A stretch of 64,000 nt of DNA from Rhinopomastus cyanomelas (Eukaryota; Chordata; Aves; Bucerotiformes; Rhinopomastidae), in contig VXBP01002482.1 of NCBI GenBank assembly GCA_013400115.1, positions 62,001 to 126,000 on the forward strand, in the 5' to 3' direction. This document shows, piece by piece, positions 36,201 through 50,490 of the stretch. The first letter of the stretch is position 1. Every line of letters starts with the position of its first letter. The notes beneath the pieces were generated by a model. It saw only the letters and a list, made by a program, of their open reading frames with translations. It ran no database searches and was not told where the DNA came from. The translations under genes were made by a program, and so were the position numbers.

Positions 36201-36677
36201 CAGGATCTAAATCACAACTAGCATCTTTCTGACAGGAATGGGTAAGAGCAACTGAAACAGAATCTGGTGTGAGGTGTATCTGAGGAGCTCATTTTCTTTG
36301 ATGCTTCACATGAAAGGGTTCTTTTCACCATTACTGTCATGCTGTTGAATGAGATAATAAACACACTGAACCCCATATTTGAGTGCATTCACAGCAGCAT
36401 ACTGCTAACAACAATTTGACATGGGTGCCTTGAGCTGTTTGCAGCCCAGTTTACCAAGCAGAAGAGACAAGCACAGAGGAATCTTTCAGAGGGCCAAAAA
36501 ATGTAAGTACTGCCCTCCAGGTCTTGATGAAGTACTGCCTGCCCCCCAGGAAAGAACCCTGTTCTTCTAGCTTGTGTTAGCTTCGTATGACTGTGTGACT
36601 CTCACATACACAGGGCTATGCAAACCTCTGAGAGCTTGGCTACTAAATTATCATAAATAGAGCTGCAGCACCCCCCT

Positions 36678-36764
36678 CCCACACACACACACATACGTAT
36701 GTATAGACATAAACACATTTATATGGGTAATGTGTACATGTGTGTATATATATATATATATAAG
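36678..36764 (+). repeat. CA and TA microsatellite cluster
   Basis: A (CA)n run at about 36680-36692, a mixed tacgtatgtatagacataaa segment and a (TA)n run at about 36745-36762. No gene relation is seen. Confidence 0.9.
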
Positions 36765-37038
36765 TAGATATAATTGTAAAGACAGAAGGCCCTACTACCT
36801 CTTCCTTCCCTGACCTCCCTCTGATGTCAAAAGCAATCAGTGGAAACTTGAGTGATGCCCTGAACTGCTCAGGTGGCATCACCAGTGCTGGGGAGAGCCC
36901 ACAGCACAAGCACTAAGGGCCAGTGGAAATGTAGTGAACTGAATCAAAAGTAATTAGCAAGAATCTCTGTGAAAGGCTGTCACACATTTCACCCCCAGGG
37001 ACTCCTGGGTTTAAAACATTTATGTTAGGCACTCCGGA

Positions 37039-37252
37039 TCATAGATTCACCGAATGCATTGAGTTGGAAAGGACCACCAAAGGTTATCTAGTTCAACCCC
37101 CCTGCAAGAAGCAGGGCCATCACTCATCAGACTAGATTGCCCAGAGCCTCATCAAGTTTGACCTTGAATATCTCCAGGGATCAGACCTCAACCACTCTCT
37201 CAACAGCGTGTTCCAGTGATCCACCACCCCCATATGAGGAGATTTCCTTCCC
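37039..37252 (-). mobile_element. CR1 LINE 3' fragment, other subfamily
   Basis: Minus orientation: tcatagattcaccgaatg, gagttggaaaggacc, tcaagtttgaccttgaatat, ccactctctcaacagcgtgt. A 3' CR1 piece with no coding remnant. Confidence 0.88.
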
Positions 37253-37449
37253 ACACTGAGTTATGAACAAATGACTCTGTTTGAAGAAAAAAATCATTAC
37301 AAATATTTGTAAAAGCTGTGAACCCATCAGCTATGAAAGAAAAGTCATATTAGTATGGCAAACTCTGATCAAACAAGATAAAGCTCAGAGGGCTATATCA
37401 TTTTGATGCATATGGAATTCTGAGCCAAAGTGACATCGCCACAACCTAG

Positions 37450-37832
37450 ACCATGGCACTAAGTGCCACATCCAGTCTGTCCTTAAACACCTCCAGGGAT
37501 GGGGACTCCACCACCTCCCTAGGAAGTCCATTCTCAGTGTCTGATCACCGCTTCTGTGATAAAGGGCTTCCTAATATCCAACCTAACCCTCTCCTGGCAC
37601 AGCTTCAGGCCCTGCCCTCTTGTCCTATCACCAGTTGCCCGGGAGAAGAGCCCATCTCCCACCTGACTACAACTTCCCTTCAGGTAGTTATAGAGACTGA
37701 AAAGGTCCCCCTCGAGTCTCCGCTAATCCGACTTTCCTTCCAGTCCCTTCCCAAGCCTCATTGCTCCTCTGGACCTGCTTCAGCACCTCAACATCTTTTG
37801 TGAAGTGAGGGGCCCAGAACTACACACAGTAA
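37450..37832 (-). mobile_element. CR1 LINE 3' fragment, older subfamily
   Basis: Minus orientation: ccatggcactaagtgcca, cctccagggatggggactcc, cttgtcctatcacc, ggtagttatagagactga and aggggcccagaactacacac. It covers the 3' UTR and the end of ORF2, and lacks the terminal tail. Confidence 0.93.
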
Positions 37833-38221
37833 ACAGCCTTATTACTTTTCTTTTCAGTTTCACTGTTCAAAATGCATTCTTAAAGGGAAAATACTTTTGT
37901 CTGCTTGAGGTTCAAATGAGGGATTGGAGATGCTTCAAAGTGACAATTTGAACAAAAGAAATCCTGCCCAGGGGTCACGCGGCTCCAGTGAGCTCTGCCT
38001 GAAGGAAGACCCTGCACAAGGGTGTCAGCAACTGGACACATCTCCACTCACTTTGTGATGCCTCCAGACACAGGGAAGGTTTAATTACAGTTTTCTCATC
38101 TGACAAAAAAGGACCAAAGCTGGAAACCCTGAAAAACTCAAAATTTAGCTACTGGGTGCTGGGGCTGCTGCAACATGCAGATGTGCTTGGCATGAGTGAA
38201 AAAGGGGCTTCTTGCACCAGT

Positions 38222-38302
38222 GACTACTCTCCTGCAGCACTGCCAGCCTTGCAGCACACCAGCAGCCTTGCAGCACACCAGCCTTGCAGCACAACACCAG
38301 CC
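38222..38302 (+). repeat. Short imperfect tandem repeat
   Basis: Three to four copies of a unit resembling agccttgcagcacaccag, with periods of 16 to 19 bp. Small minisatellite-like array, noncoding. Confidence 0.85.
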
Positions 38303-39050
38303 TCCTGCTCAACAGGAGCTTAAACTCAGGTTTCTAAGAACAGGAGCTTCTGTTACTGTCGGTGTTAGATTATTTTAACAGGAATATGTTGCCATGTGTC
38401 TAAGCCGTGGTCAAATATGGAAGTTCCACAAAAATCACCCAGTAAACAGCAATTCAGTTAAATCATCTTGCAGTCCACTCCCTCACATCCACAGTTTAGC
38501 CAGGTGTTTCACGTGGAAGAAGGAAGACCGTGCCTAGCAAGAGTGAGAATAGGCAGAATTATATGAGATCTTTCCCCAACAAATTGACTTCCTTTCCAGC
38601 TCCGGCCTGAACAAGAGGAAATGTCAGGAAACACACGATACCCTGACCCACATGCAGGTGAGTGAGGTGCTGGACATCTGCTGCCAGCAGCTAGCTCGCC
38701 AGAGGCTCGGCTGGAATGTGCTCGCAGAGTTATTTGATGCCATACGGCCCTGTGATGCTGCAATAGCTAAACATCAAAAAACCCCACCTCTGGGTGAGAC
38801 TAGTTTTGTGCTGCATTCCTCTGCCACACACAAAATCACTGTCACCCCAACGCACGTCTGTGTGCCAGCACAATACACCACGTGTACATCAACAAACAGC
38901 AAAGAAGAGGAACGCTACTACATGGGGGGGTTTTAGGGCAGAGTGGAATTGAGGGAGGCACTGAATATAACACTGAAGTTAAAAAATCATAAAATATCCA
39001 AAATACCCCAAGGACAAGCCTAACCACATATTCCCTTAGGACTGACACAT

Positions 39051-39200
39051 TTACTAATATTTGATATATTAAAATTATTAGATATATTAATAGAGTAGTT
39101 AGGATATATAAGATATAATTCTATATTATATACAAAATATTATATAGAATATAGAATTATATACATTATCTAGAATATGTATAATTATATGCTTACTACT
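39051..39200 (+). repeat. AT-rich low-complexity block
   Basis: About 150 bases consisting mainly of tata, atat and tagaatata words, with local palindromic stretches. Not assignable to a repeat family. Confidence 0.88.
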
Positions 39201-40212
39201 TATTAATGACCTGCAAGCTGCTAAAAGGACACAACAAACACAGGTAGAACAAAAGTGGAACAAGGCAAACCACCAGCCCCAGGAGCCATAGCAGAGTTCA
39301 CACCTTGTAATTTGCTGCAATGCTTTAGCTAAGTTGAGTGTTTTCTGCAGAAAAGTTTGAAGTTTGGTTTAAAACGTTGAAAAATCTTGAGGTCTTCCTT
39401 TCCAAGTTCTTTGTTGTCTGAAGGTTGTAAGGGGTTTTGTTAAACCATCCCTTTGCATCTGATGCTTTAGATGTGAGCTCGTTTGAAATATGGTTGAGGT
39501 CTCTGACCCATGATGGTGGTGGTGAGCCAGAGGTGGGATGTGTGGGGACCCTCACAACGCTATGCCACGGCTTCAGCCACCATGCTTGTGGCCTTCCTGT
39601 TGTTTGGGGACTGCAAATTATAGCCAATTTCTGAATTTCAGACATGAGAAACCAGAAGCACTAATACAGATGGAGACTTCAGGTTTTAGGCAGCACAGCT
39701 TGATTTTAATATTGACTCCTCTGACTGGCAAAGAATCATCTGCAAACAGCAAAGATTAAGATCTGAAGTGTGATAGCAACTTCATTTCCAAAACCTCCAA
39801 GAGAGGAAAAATTCCCATTCAGTCCACTACATGGAGAGGAACAGGGAACAGACAATACCCAAGTCCTGTGCAAAGAAGGAAAAGCACAGGCGTGCAAGGT
39901 TTACTGCCTTATCAGCAGGTAACACAAAACCAAGTACAGAAGCAACAGCTGTAAAATATTTTCCACTTTAAGCATCACTGTACACCTTTCCAAGAAGACA
40001 CAAAGATCCTAAGCTGACTTTTCAATTTGAACATGTCTGCACAAGCATAATAAAATGACAGAACAGTTGAAAAAGACAAAAAAACCACCAAACCCATAAA
40101 AAAGAAAACCATCAGCTTTTTGGGATCCCCTCCTCCACCTAAACATAAATGATGCCATAGGGGTCTCATCATGCAAGTGCAGGTCCTAAATACAAAAAAA
40201 ATCTAAGTTCAT

Positions 40213-40337
40213 TCCTGTGGTCCCTTCTAACCCAGACTGATTGTATGACTTGGTCTGGGTGATCCTGCAGTTGCAGGGGAATTGGACTGGATGATCTTTT
40301 GATGTCCCTTCCAATCCCTAATGGTTCTGTGATTCTT
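40213..40337 (+). mobile_element. CR1 LINE chimeric-tail fragment
   Basis: tcctgtggtcccttctaacc and agactgattgtatg are joined to acttggtctgggtgatcctg and the normal terminal block (gaattggactggatgatct) ending ggttctgtgattct. It shares its junction with 18131-18240 and 51853-52025. Confidence 0.9.
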
Positions 40338-41726
40338 TGGGAAACTGAATTGTAATTCTTGGGCAAAGCCTGTACAATCAATAACGTCTGGAATGAATGC
40401 TTGTTACAGGGAATTGATGCTTAACAGGGAGAACTGATACTTAATAAGGACATCTTCATGTCTAAACAGCATATATCTGCACCAAGCTTTTTATAGAACG
40501 TTCAAAGCTCAAGGCTTAACCATTAATTTTCATACGTCACACCAGACCCAATTGCCTGCTAAAAGGATCTTCCCTTCTTCTCAGTAGTTATTCAGAACTT
40601 CCTAGAAACATTCATAGAAAGCACAATTTATTTCAGGAAATAATAGGAATTTATCATTATAAAGACATCTGAATTTAATATTTCTTTGTGACAGAAAAAC
40701 AGGACAGCAGCTAACAGGACACTTAACTGGCCAACATCAGAACGCTCCTCGGAAGCATTGCTCTGACCGTTATTTCTACTGTTCAGAGCCACACGATCAC
40801 AGTATCTGCCAGTCAACATTTTCAGCCAACAAAAACATTTTCAAGAGAAAGAGTTATATTAAAAACACTCCTGCAGTCCATGAAACAAGCCATCCCAGAT
40901 CCAACACTTCAGTTCTGCTCCCACTTAGCAATTGGCCACAAGATTTCCACTTCAACAAAACACAGTGAATGCTGAAGGGTCCAAAGTGATGTTTGTACCA
41001 CTGCAAGCACCACCATATGTAGACAACAAGGTTTAATCCAAACAAGACTATACCATGGCTAACCACCCCTAGAAAGTGTTTCTCTTGATTTTATCTCACA
41101 GCAACAGGTATTTCACACCAAGCAGTAGGTTTCTCTGTTCCAGCCTCTTCCTTCTATGGTTTCACACATTAACCACCCAACAACTATGTGCTGAAGCATA
41201 TGAGGTCTGTTAATATTTATCCACATTTGCAATACCTGACCTGTCCCACCAAAGATCCCAACATAACACAAGCACTGCCTGCCAAAAGCTCCTGGGACAG
41301 GATAGAGCAGCTTTGCAAGAACCCACAGCGAAGCTTCACTCCAGATCAAGAAAGCAGTAAATTAAAAACTAACTCCCTGCTCTGAAAGGAGATGGGACTT
41401 TATCTAGGTGGGAATGTGGCTGGTGATACTAGTCCTTCACCAAGAAGCGATGTCACTGCAGTGCATTCCCCACAAGAAGCTCGCTATAAGGGGCTGTACA
41501 AGCCTCCAAAGTGTTTGTTTGTGATGGAGTAAATATAACACCTCAGGACACCAAAGAGCTTGACATCTTTGGAAGGAAACTAGGAAGCAACAGTGAAATA
41601 ATTCCTTAGTGTAATTCCCTGTGTCAGAACACACATGCACATCAATCCATGGTGTTACAGACTTTGTGCTGTGGACCCAATATGCTCCCGATCCAAAGAC
41701 ACAAATCTGAGGCTTCATAAATGATC

Positions 41727-41737
41727 CCCCCCCCCCC
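41727..41737 (+). repeat. Poly-C run
   Basis: An eleven-base or so C homopolymer; the exact length may be affected by sequencing. Confidence 0.8.
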
Positions 41738-42017
41738 GAAATGATTCTAATTTTCTTCAGTATTAGCCACTGTGTAAATGCTATGTTGGACCACTTCAGT
41801 GGCTACCATCAGAGTCCTCTTTGAGACAGAGGCTACAGTCTCCTTTGCAATGGGATAGCTCTTTCAAAGAGCAGCATCATCTGCTCTTAAGTCTCAGAAC
41901 CACATGCAGGCAAGTGACTAAAGAAGCGAGAGTCTGGAGAAGAGTAATTTCTTCTTCATGAACCAGACAGAGGATGAATTCTGTTCTCCTATGCAGAATC
42001 AAGGAACAGAAGTGCTA

Positions 42018-42066
42018 GGTTAACAGACTCAATCTTAAAGGTCTTCTCCAAATTAAATGACCCTGA
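42018..42066 (+). mobile_element. Possible degraded CR1 tail
   Basis: ctcaatcttaaaggtcttct followed by ccaaattaaatga resembles an old CR1 terminal block. It is too short and too diverged for certainty. Confidence 0.4.
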
Positions 42067-44465
42067 AGGAATTGAGACAGTTGCCAGCCTAAAGAGAGAC
42101 ACTACCCAAACCCTGATTTGCCTATTCCACTGGTGCAATCTTGATTATTTCCAGAACCAGGTAATGAACCACATCTCTGTACTGAGCTGCTAAGTGAGCA
42201 AAGCTGAGCCATTCTCATTCAGAGATCTGTCCCTTTCAAAGCTGCTGCATCGAAGTAACCTGGCACCCAGCTCCTCCTGCAGCCAAACCTCATCTACACC
42301 AGACATTTCTTGCTTCCGTTATACTGAACTGCAGTGGCACTTCCCACAGACTCACCTACCACCCTTTGTGCCATTTTTATAGCTGCAGGTATATTGTTTC
42401 CAAAACCTGACAACACTTGGGTCTCCAGTGTGTCTGCAAGGTAGACCGAGGCTGTAGCAAAGCTGCTTTTAAAGCCTGTGGAAATCTTAGAGGTGCATTT
42501 AAGTAAGCTGATGGTACCACTGTGACCTTCAACTCTGCAATTTCATTCAAATATCACAAAACAAAGTAAAAAAGGAAATTGACGGAGTTGTTGAAGAACA
42601 AATGGGAGCTACACTTAAGACTGAGACTACTTCTTTTGGTTTTCTCCCCCCAGAGAAATCAAACTCAGTAAAAATAAAAATAAATATCGTTTCTTCCCAA
42701 ACCACTGCTTCTCCTTCCCCCACTGGGCACACATGCAGACGTGCTGACCTTTCTTGTTCCTAAACTCCTGATAGAGAAATTGCACCAGGCTCTCTGCAAA
42801 CACCTCCTGTATCACCCCTGATATGGGACCTGCCACACACCACAGGAGTCACACGGGGAAAAAGATAAATTTAGAAAGTTAAATGCGTTAAAGGATGTTT
42901 TTGTTGAGGCTCGTCCTCGCCCTGGGGCAAGATGGGCATTCCTGAGGGGGTGAGAGATGCTAGTTCTTGTACAACAGCAACTTCTGAGAGGCCTCAGCTG
43001 TGATCTGCTGACAGGTTAAGAGCATTGCAGAGATGCCACAAAGCCCAAGAAAACTTCCTCTTACGTTCAGACAGGCCCCTCTTATCTCCAGTGCTGCACT
43101 GCAAGATGTAGGACTTCCTCTCTAGAAAACCTGTCATTCAGATCCGCGGCTTCTCATCTGGACACAGCGCAGGTGTGAGTTACCTGACTCTTATTTAAGA
43201 AACAGTAACTGCAACAGCAGGATTACTGAGGTGGGTGGTGGTTTAGGGAGTGAGGAAGAACCGTTCAAATCTGGATCACACTTTCTAGCTCTTTTACAGC
43301 TGGAACTAAATCAGATCCATTTGAATTTCTTAATCAAATGCTTTTAATTCTACATCTGAAATGGCAGTATGTTTCCAATAAATTAATTATAAAAACCCCA
43401 CTAAATTAATTCAAAACAGTGTTCAAACAACCAACCCTTCACTGTCAAAGCTTTAAAGAAGTCAGACACCAAGTGCGCAGAAGCCACCGACCAGTGCTCT
43501 AAAACAAGAGGTTGCAGAAGGTCTAACCCAGCTTTTTGATGACAACACTTCTCCCCAAGTGGGCAAAAACCATCCCATAACAAATTTGCTTAAATTGACG
43601 TGTTCCTGTGGGCTTTGAACTGACCACTGAAAGCAAGCTCAGGGAATGGGGCAGTTTCAGCATGCAGCAAGCTGCTGCTTCTCTGCTCCCCACAATGTTA
43701 TTTGCTGTAATATCTAAAAATCTTGAGGGTCACGTTGACCAGAAACAAAGAACCACAAGGCTCCTTTGTCTAGTGACACTGGGTAGCTTTAAGGAATAAT
43801 ATCTTATTTGGATAAACTTACCCTTTGCTCAAACAGAAAAGCATTTGAATGAGCTTCTATTTAACTAATAGTTAGGCTTTAAACAATGTTGGTGATTTTA
43901 AATTTAATCCCATTTTCCATCGAAGTGCAGCTTGGCACAAAGCACAAGTAAATGCAGCTATTAAATGAGGGTCCTGAGCAAGTGTGTGCTGAGCCCTACA
44001 GCTGCTGCAGTGAGCACACACGCAGCATGCATCCACCCAGTCCTCCAGGAATAGTGCCAGATGGATGAGAAAACTACATTTAATTACAAGTCAACACATT
44101 TTAATTACTACCAGCCACTGATAACCTACTTCTCTTCGGAAAAGCATCTGAAATAATGAAGGTCTGACTTTAAGGGAGGGTTTCAAACTCAGTATCTGAA
44201 GAATATAAAATCTGTAGCCAAATCCTTTACATCCTCCATGCCATACATGTTTCCTCCTTTAAAATGCAAAATAAAAAAAATAAAATCAAAATTGTGATTT
44301 GGAGTCAGTAGCAGAGACAATCTCGTGCACCACTGGAATTTCATGTATTACATATGTGAGGCACTACGATTCCTCTAGCTCCCACCTTTCCCACCAACTG
44401 CTTCTCTTTTTTCTGGTTGACACAAACAAAAATCAAAGCTTTTGCATTTTAAAACTGCTCTGCCC

Positions 44466-44509
44466 ATCACAGAATCATGGAATGGTTTAGGTTGGAAAGG
44501 ACCTCAGGA
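44466..44509 (-). mobile_element. CR1 LINE terminal fragment
   Basis: Short tail only: tcacagaatcatggaatgg and ttggaaaggacctca, in minus orientation. Confidence 0.8.
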
Positions 44510-47500
44510 ATCTGCACTGAACAGAACTATCAGCTCCCATGGTAGCAGAGTGCCTCTGAGCCCACTAAAACAATCTCAAATCCAGGAGAACTGAATCATA
44601 AACCCTTAGCATGCTGGCACATCGTAAACATCATTTCTGTTGAGACAAACTGCTGTGTGGCTCTGGGGCACTGAGAGGCCAGAGCACTGCTGTTATTCCC
44701 TAAATTTTCTAACACTGTAAAAACTTTTCCTCAGTTAATTGGGAGGGACCGACAGGCTGTTTATTTACCCCTTTGACGTTTATTTGGAGATAGAAGAAAG
44801 ACAAAGGTCAGAAACTCTGTATGAAGCTCTCAGCCTTATTAAACATAAAGATAAAAAAGGATTAAAGATAAAAAAGACAAAGACCATCACATCTCAGAAG
44901 CAAAACCTGACAGCAGGCAATTAAAATTAAGCCAATAGGTAAACTGCATTTACAGAGTGAATGATACTTTTGTCAGGGAGATTAGACAAGTGTATTTGAA
45001 TTAACATAATTAACAGCCACTTGGTTGTGGGTTCACTATCGTCCTGCTGCTTAGGGACATATTTAAAGAGATTCATTCAGTTTCCTGGGAGAGATTTATT
45101 GCCAGGCATGTAAATTCAGCTCTGTTCGACGATTGTGACATATTCTTCCCATCCTCACGTTTCAGAGGAAGCCCAAAGACAGGCAAGAATCTGCATGTCC
45201 TCTAAACCAGTCTCTTTCCAGCCTACTCCAAAGAGCAAATAAAAGGGAACCAGTATGTTTCCATTCAAGTAAGTTTGGTGTCAGCCTTCTGACAAGTGGC
45301 AGCCAAATGTGCATCATTAAAAATTCTGAGACATTTCCCACAAACTATCCAGTTTCCTTTCAAGAGTGAGATATATTCAGGTAGAGTCATCAGAAACCTC
45401 AAGAATGGCAAAGGAAGGTGCAAGGATTGTACCTTGTTTGTGCATTAACTAACAATCCCTTCTCTAACTGCAAATACATCTGGGTCAAAACCAACGAACC
45501 AGAAATGCAGTAGCGTAGTCCACCGGTATGGACTTCTCCAGAATGATTCAACACAATGTCCCTGTGCACACACAAAGTCCACTTCTCTTTTCCAATTGCT
45601 TCTCTTCCAGATAGCTTCAGAGAACTGAAAATAGTTCCAGAAATCTTAGCCTTCCCTCACAAGGTCAATCTATGATCCATTTTTCCCTGCTAGTGACTGG
45701 ACAGAAGGTGTTGTGACTGTCTCCACATCTTTGCCTGCATCTCCTTGCATCTCAGACAGCTGCAAGTGCCCCTTTCTAAACACTATTTATTACAAACACA
45801 CGCACAACAAACATACACTTCTATACGCAAACACACCAGCTTGAGGGCAGCACAAAGACTTTGTCTACAAAATGCAGAGACTTTTAGTCACTGATGCAGA
45901 TGGAGGTGAACTGTTGGCCATAACATGGTCAGTGCCTGTAGGTACACTAGCCTTCAAGAGAGCTGAGTGTCCCACAGCCTGCCCAGCATGAGTTTCAGTA
46001 AAGCCTCCTGTGAACTGCATTGGAGAACAAGCATCCTCAGAGCCCAGCTCTGCTTACCCAGCCTGAAAGAAGAGGCCACTTCCTTTAACGTCCCATCAGT
46101 GTTACTTGTCCTTTTATTTAGTTGCCTTTAGTAAACACCAGTAACAGGAAATATTCCAGGAAGCCTTGAGACACACAAGTATTTCCTAGCCCTCTCAGAC
46201 ATACAATGAGGCTTGAAGCACAGAGTTTAGTTTGGAGAGTCATTACATCAGCCACTACTGCGACTGTGCTCAGGCACACACAGGGCTTCACAGGAATGCT
46301 CTGTGCCCACTCACGTGGGCCGAGATCTTGCTCACAGGAGCACTTGGCGTTAGAAGACTTGGCAATGGCTAACAAAGCCACCTGAGCTTTTCACTCTTTT
46401 GTGAGCTACCCTTAAAAACAGCGCGAACCCCTCCGCCTGCTCTTCAGCTGAGCACCCTCTGAAGGTGTTGAATGTCAAGCACACTGGAGATGCTGGGATG
46501 GTGCTCTGAAACAACCACACAGTCACTCCAACATGTTCTGCCCTGCAGGCCTCCTGACCTTTTCAGTTCCAGACACACCTCCTCTTTGATTCCTCCCCCT
46601 GACGCTCCAAATTTCAAACACAGTAAAAACTGACTTCAGAGACAAAGCTGAAGCAATCATGAGTAGCTGCACATCAAGTTTGTGGTCTGCTGCTGGTAAA
46701 CAGTCTTGCAAAGGAGGACAAACCAAACCTGCAGAAGCGCTTCATGATTTATCATGGTGCAAACAGTACTTGAGATACCTTCCATTGTCTCATCTGAAAG
46801 CTCAGCCTCCAGTCCACGTTGAGAGTTAGAGGAAGGCAAGCACCGTATCTGACCCAGCTGTGCAGGTCATAAGGCCCAACCGTTCTGTCTGAGTGGCTCT
46901 TGCCCGAGAGAGTAAGCTGCCCATAAGCAGAACCACTAATGAAACCTGAACCCTGCCAGTTCCTTCCTCCACCTTGAGAAGCACCTTGAGAAATCTGGAT
47001 TGCTTTCATGAGACTGAAACTGGTCAACAGGCTCAGAAGTGATGGGGCAGAGGGAAAAGGAGAAAGTCCTGGGGAAGGGTGAGGATACACACCAACCAAT
47101 AAGAAACATTAGTTGATTTTCTCCAGGAAAAAATCAATTACATGGAATTACAAGTGTCATGGCCTGCAGACACAGAAAATTCAAGGCAAAGTTTGGAAAT
47201 CTGGCGTTCTCTAGCACAGGACTGTGGTCTGTGCTAGAATCACACAGCAAGACTTTATTGGGGACATTTCCCCCACAAGAGAAGTCTCCATCTGAGGCAG
47301 TCGCAAGAAACAAGCAACAAACTGCATTTAAACTACGAAGCCAAAGAAAAGACACTCCAGAAGGAAAGGCTTGTTCCTCTTGTGGCAGCTGCAACACATT
47401 CAAGACTAAGTGCTCTGGCCCTGGTGGCACACCAAGGAGACCATCAGCAAGTTTGAAATGGCCTGGTTCTGATCAGCACTGATTTGCACTACCTCTGCCT

Positions 47501-50428
47501 AGAGGAAACCAAGAAACTTGCCTGAAAGAACCACATCCAGAAAGTTCAGTTTAGATGTGCACTACCAAAATTAGCTACCAACACACTAAAAATACCCTTA
47601 ACTTAGCCTTGGGGCAGCAAGGATGGCCCTTCTTCTGATATCCAACCAGTCCTAACACCTACCATACGCTGCTCATACCTCACGTTACTGTTTTCTAGTA
47701 CCAGATTTGAGCTGAGGAGAGTCTGTTAATACAGGAAAAGCCTAGAAACCTGCTTTCTTTCATAAAGAAAATTAATCTTCCTCTGGATCACACTGGTTTG
47801 ACTTTCCAGAAGAAGTTTGCAGTTGGCATGTGTAGTCTGAGGTGAGTACTGTGGAGCAGGGAGAATGTGTTGGCAGCGCACAAAAGAACACGGGCAATTT
47901 GGCTGCCATCAGGAAAGATTGTTTGGTTTTAAAAAGCATTAAATGTTCGCCTGTGCCAGGAAAGCTTGACCTCTGCTTTTGAGAAGGATATATAAATTGA
48001 TTCAACAATTTAACAAAGTTCCAATTATGCAGCACTTAGTGCCTGGGAATTCACACTTACCACTCACACACCCAGCTGGATCCCCGCAAGGGTATTTGCT
48101 TGACACTCTTAGCGCTGCAAACACAGGATTAACAATTTTCCCCCCTCCACTTCTGCAGGATTTGTTCAATACTGTCACAGATGATCAGCTCTGTCTGACA
48201 CAGGGCAAAGTGGAAGCTAATAAGCAAAAATAATGCTTTCCCCATTATTTTAGAAGGTTTAGTGGTGCAGATCATCTAGCAAACTGCATTTCATTTCAGC
48301 CTTAAACACCTTGAACCTGCACAGCCTGCAGAGGCAGTGCCCTTTGCAACAACAGTTCTGTGTGAGGGTGCCCTAAAGGTTATGGAGAATGTGTGGTGCA
48401 TGGCAAATCCAACCCAACACCTGCATCTCTGCATCAGCCCCACCAGGCCCAGTCCTTCTATTTATACAAGTGATGCTGAGCATCTGCCTTGAAGAAATAA
48501 GTGCTGCTTTACCCAATAACAAACTCTTCAGAGAGTTATTTGTGTAAAGCTCTGCCTCAGCCAGGCAGAGCTCAATCAAGGGTCAAAATTAAGATCAAGT
48601 AAACACAAATAAAATATCCCCAGTGAACTAAGAAGCTTTTCTAAGCTGGCAGTCAAGCAACCTGCCTTCCCTGCACTCCCCCTGTACTGCCAATCACCTT
48701 GATTTCACTGCAGCTGCTTTTACCTCACATACTACAATAGGTCACCCCTCTGCTCACAGGTACACATTGATTACTGACAATTGAAGCATAGGAAATAAAT
48801 AATAGGGTCTCAGGATGGAAAGGCTTGTGTAACTCAGGGTGTAAGATGCCAGTTTTTCACAATGCCGGCTGTATGGCGATAAGCAGAGATCTAGCACAGG
48901 TACAAGCAGGTACCACCAGGAATCCAAAGCCAACCTTCCACAGCCATTGTCTGACAAGGCTTTCTGGGTGGTTGTGGTTTTTCATTTGCCTGTTTGCTTC
49001 AAAGGTTTTTTTCCTTCTCATTTAGAGACAGACTTAATGATGGCAGTTTGCTCTCAGTTAGTATCTAGAGCTGCTTGCTCTCCCCAATACACAGAAAACT
49101 TCCAGCAGGCAGGGACTCACCCTGAGCATGATGCAAGTGCAGCTGCTGTGCAGGTCAGCTCCAGGTGAAGCAGCTTGCCAGTGTGCACAGAGATGGCTCA
49201 CACACGTGCCAGAGTGCCCACACTGCCAGAGGTGCCAGAGTTCAGTACCTGTACCACTTCAGACCACTTCTCACCAGCCAGCATGTGAACAGCACTAAGC
49301 TAACACCGTAAAATTTAAAATGGCAAGAATAGAAACTCTTTTAAGTGTTTCCACAGGTCCCCCAGCACCAGTGTGGGCTGCACCTTGTGCTGAGGGAGTT
49401 AGGAAAAAAAAAAAAGCAGTATTTTATAAGTGGCAGTCCACAAGAAAAGAACACAGTTTAAGGAAATACTTTGTGTTTGAGATTATACCCTCTTCCTCAG
49501 AAGCATTTCTCAGTTTTAATGAAGGAAGAGTGGAACAACCCCAAAATAGAGGTAAAAATTACATAAAGCTATGACAATGGTGAACACCCTGTTGATTCTT
49601 ACCTTTAAAAAATTCTTAATGATGCTGAAGCAAGAGCATCATCCTCTTACAACAAGAAGAGGGCAACAAGAAGGACAGAAAGATGTCTAAAACACCACAA
49701 ACAAATGGAAGATCCAGCCAAAACCAGAGTGTTCCAGAGATGCAGCAACAGGAGATGACTGACAACTATTTAGTGCTTCATGGAGTCAGGCACGTAAATC
49801 TTTTCCTGGATGAACTTATCAGGGACATCTCCACCTCCAACCATTTAGGGGAAAGAACTAAGTGCTTACTTTTTCAATTTCACATGAGGTCCTTACAGTG
49901 TCTTCCCAAACTCCTGAGAAAGACCTGTGGCTTCTACTGTAGTCCTCCTCTTTGCAGAAAGCTATTCACATTTTATTTGCATATCTCTACCTTCATGTCC
50001 CCGTTCTCCCTCCTCCACCAGTATTTCTGAGGTTGAGAATCAGGCTTTCTCGCAGTGTGGAAGTGAAGACGCTGCCATGATGTAGAACTGGAAATTAATT
50101 CATCAAAACTAAATGAAGCCTAAAATGTTATCACACCCTGAATTTTTCAAGTAAGAGTTCCTTATCCCTGAATCGTCACATTTTGCAGCTTTCTGTACAG
50201 CTTTATTTTCCTGTTACTGCTTCAGATGAGCTCTGCACCACGAGATAGCAACATCAAGAGCACACAGCACACATTCTCAGGAAGAAACTTCAACAAATCC
50301 CCCAACCTTACTGGCTGCATCTAGTAGAAATGCCTGTCCAAATCCTTCAGGCTTTCATTTAAGACTGAATTTGATTTTGTTCCCTCAATGAAAACCTCTT
50401 TTTATATTTAAAATTGCTGTTAAGAGTC

Positions 50429-50490
50429 CTAGAATCATAGAATCATTAGGGATTGGGAGGGACCTTGAAAGATCATCTAGTCCAATCCCC
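50429..50490 (-). mobile_element. CR1 LINE terminal fragment, young type
   Basis: tagaatcatagaatcattag, then gattgggagggaccttga and tctagtccaatcccc; 5'-truncated after about 60 bp. Confidence 0.92.

Noticed and set aside
38222..38302. Direct repeats as a CRISPR-like array
   Set aside because: Units are adjacent with no unique spacers, vary in period, and the sequence is vertebrate.
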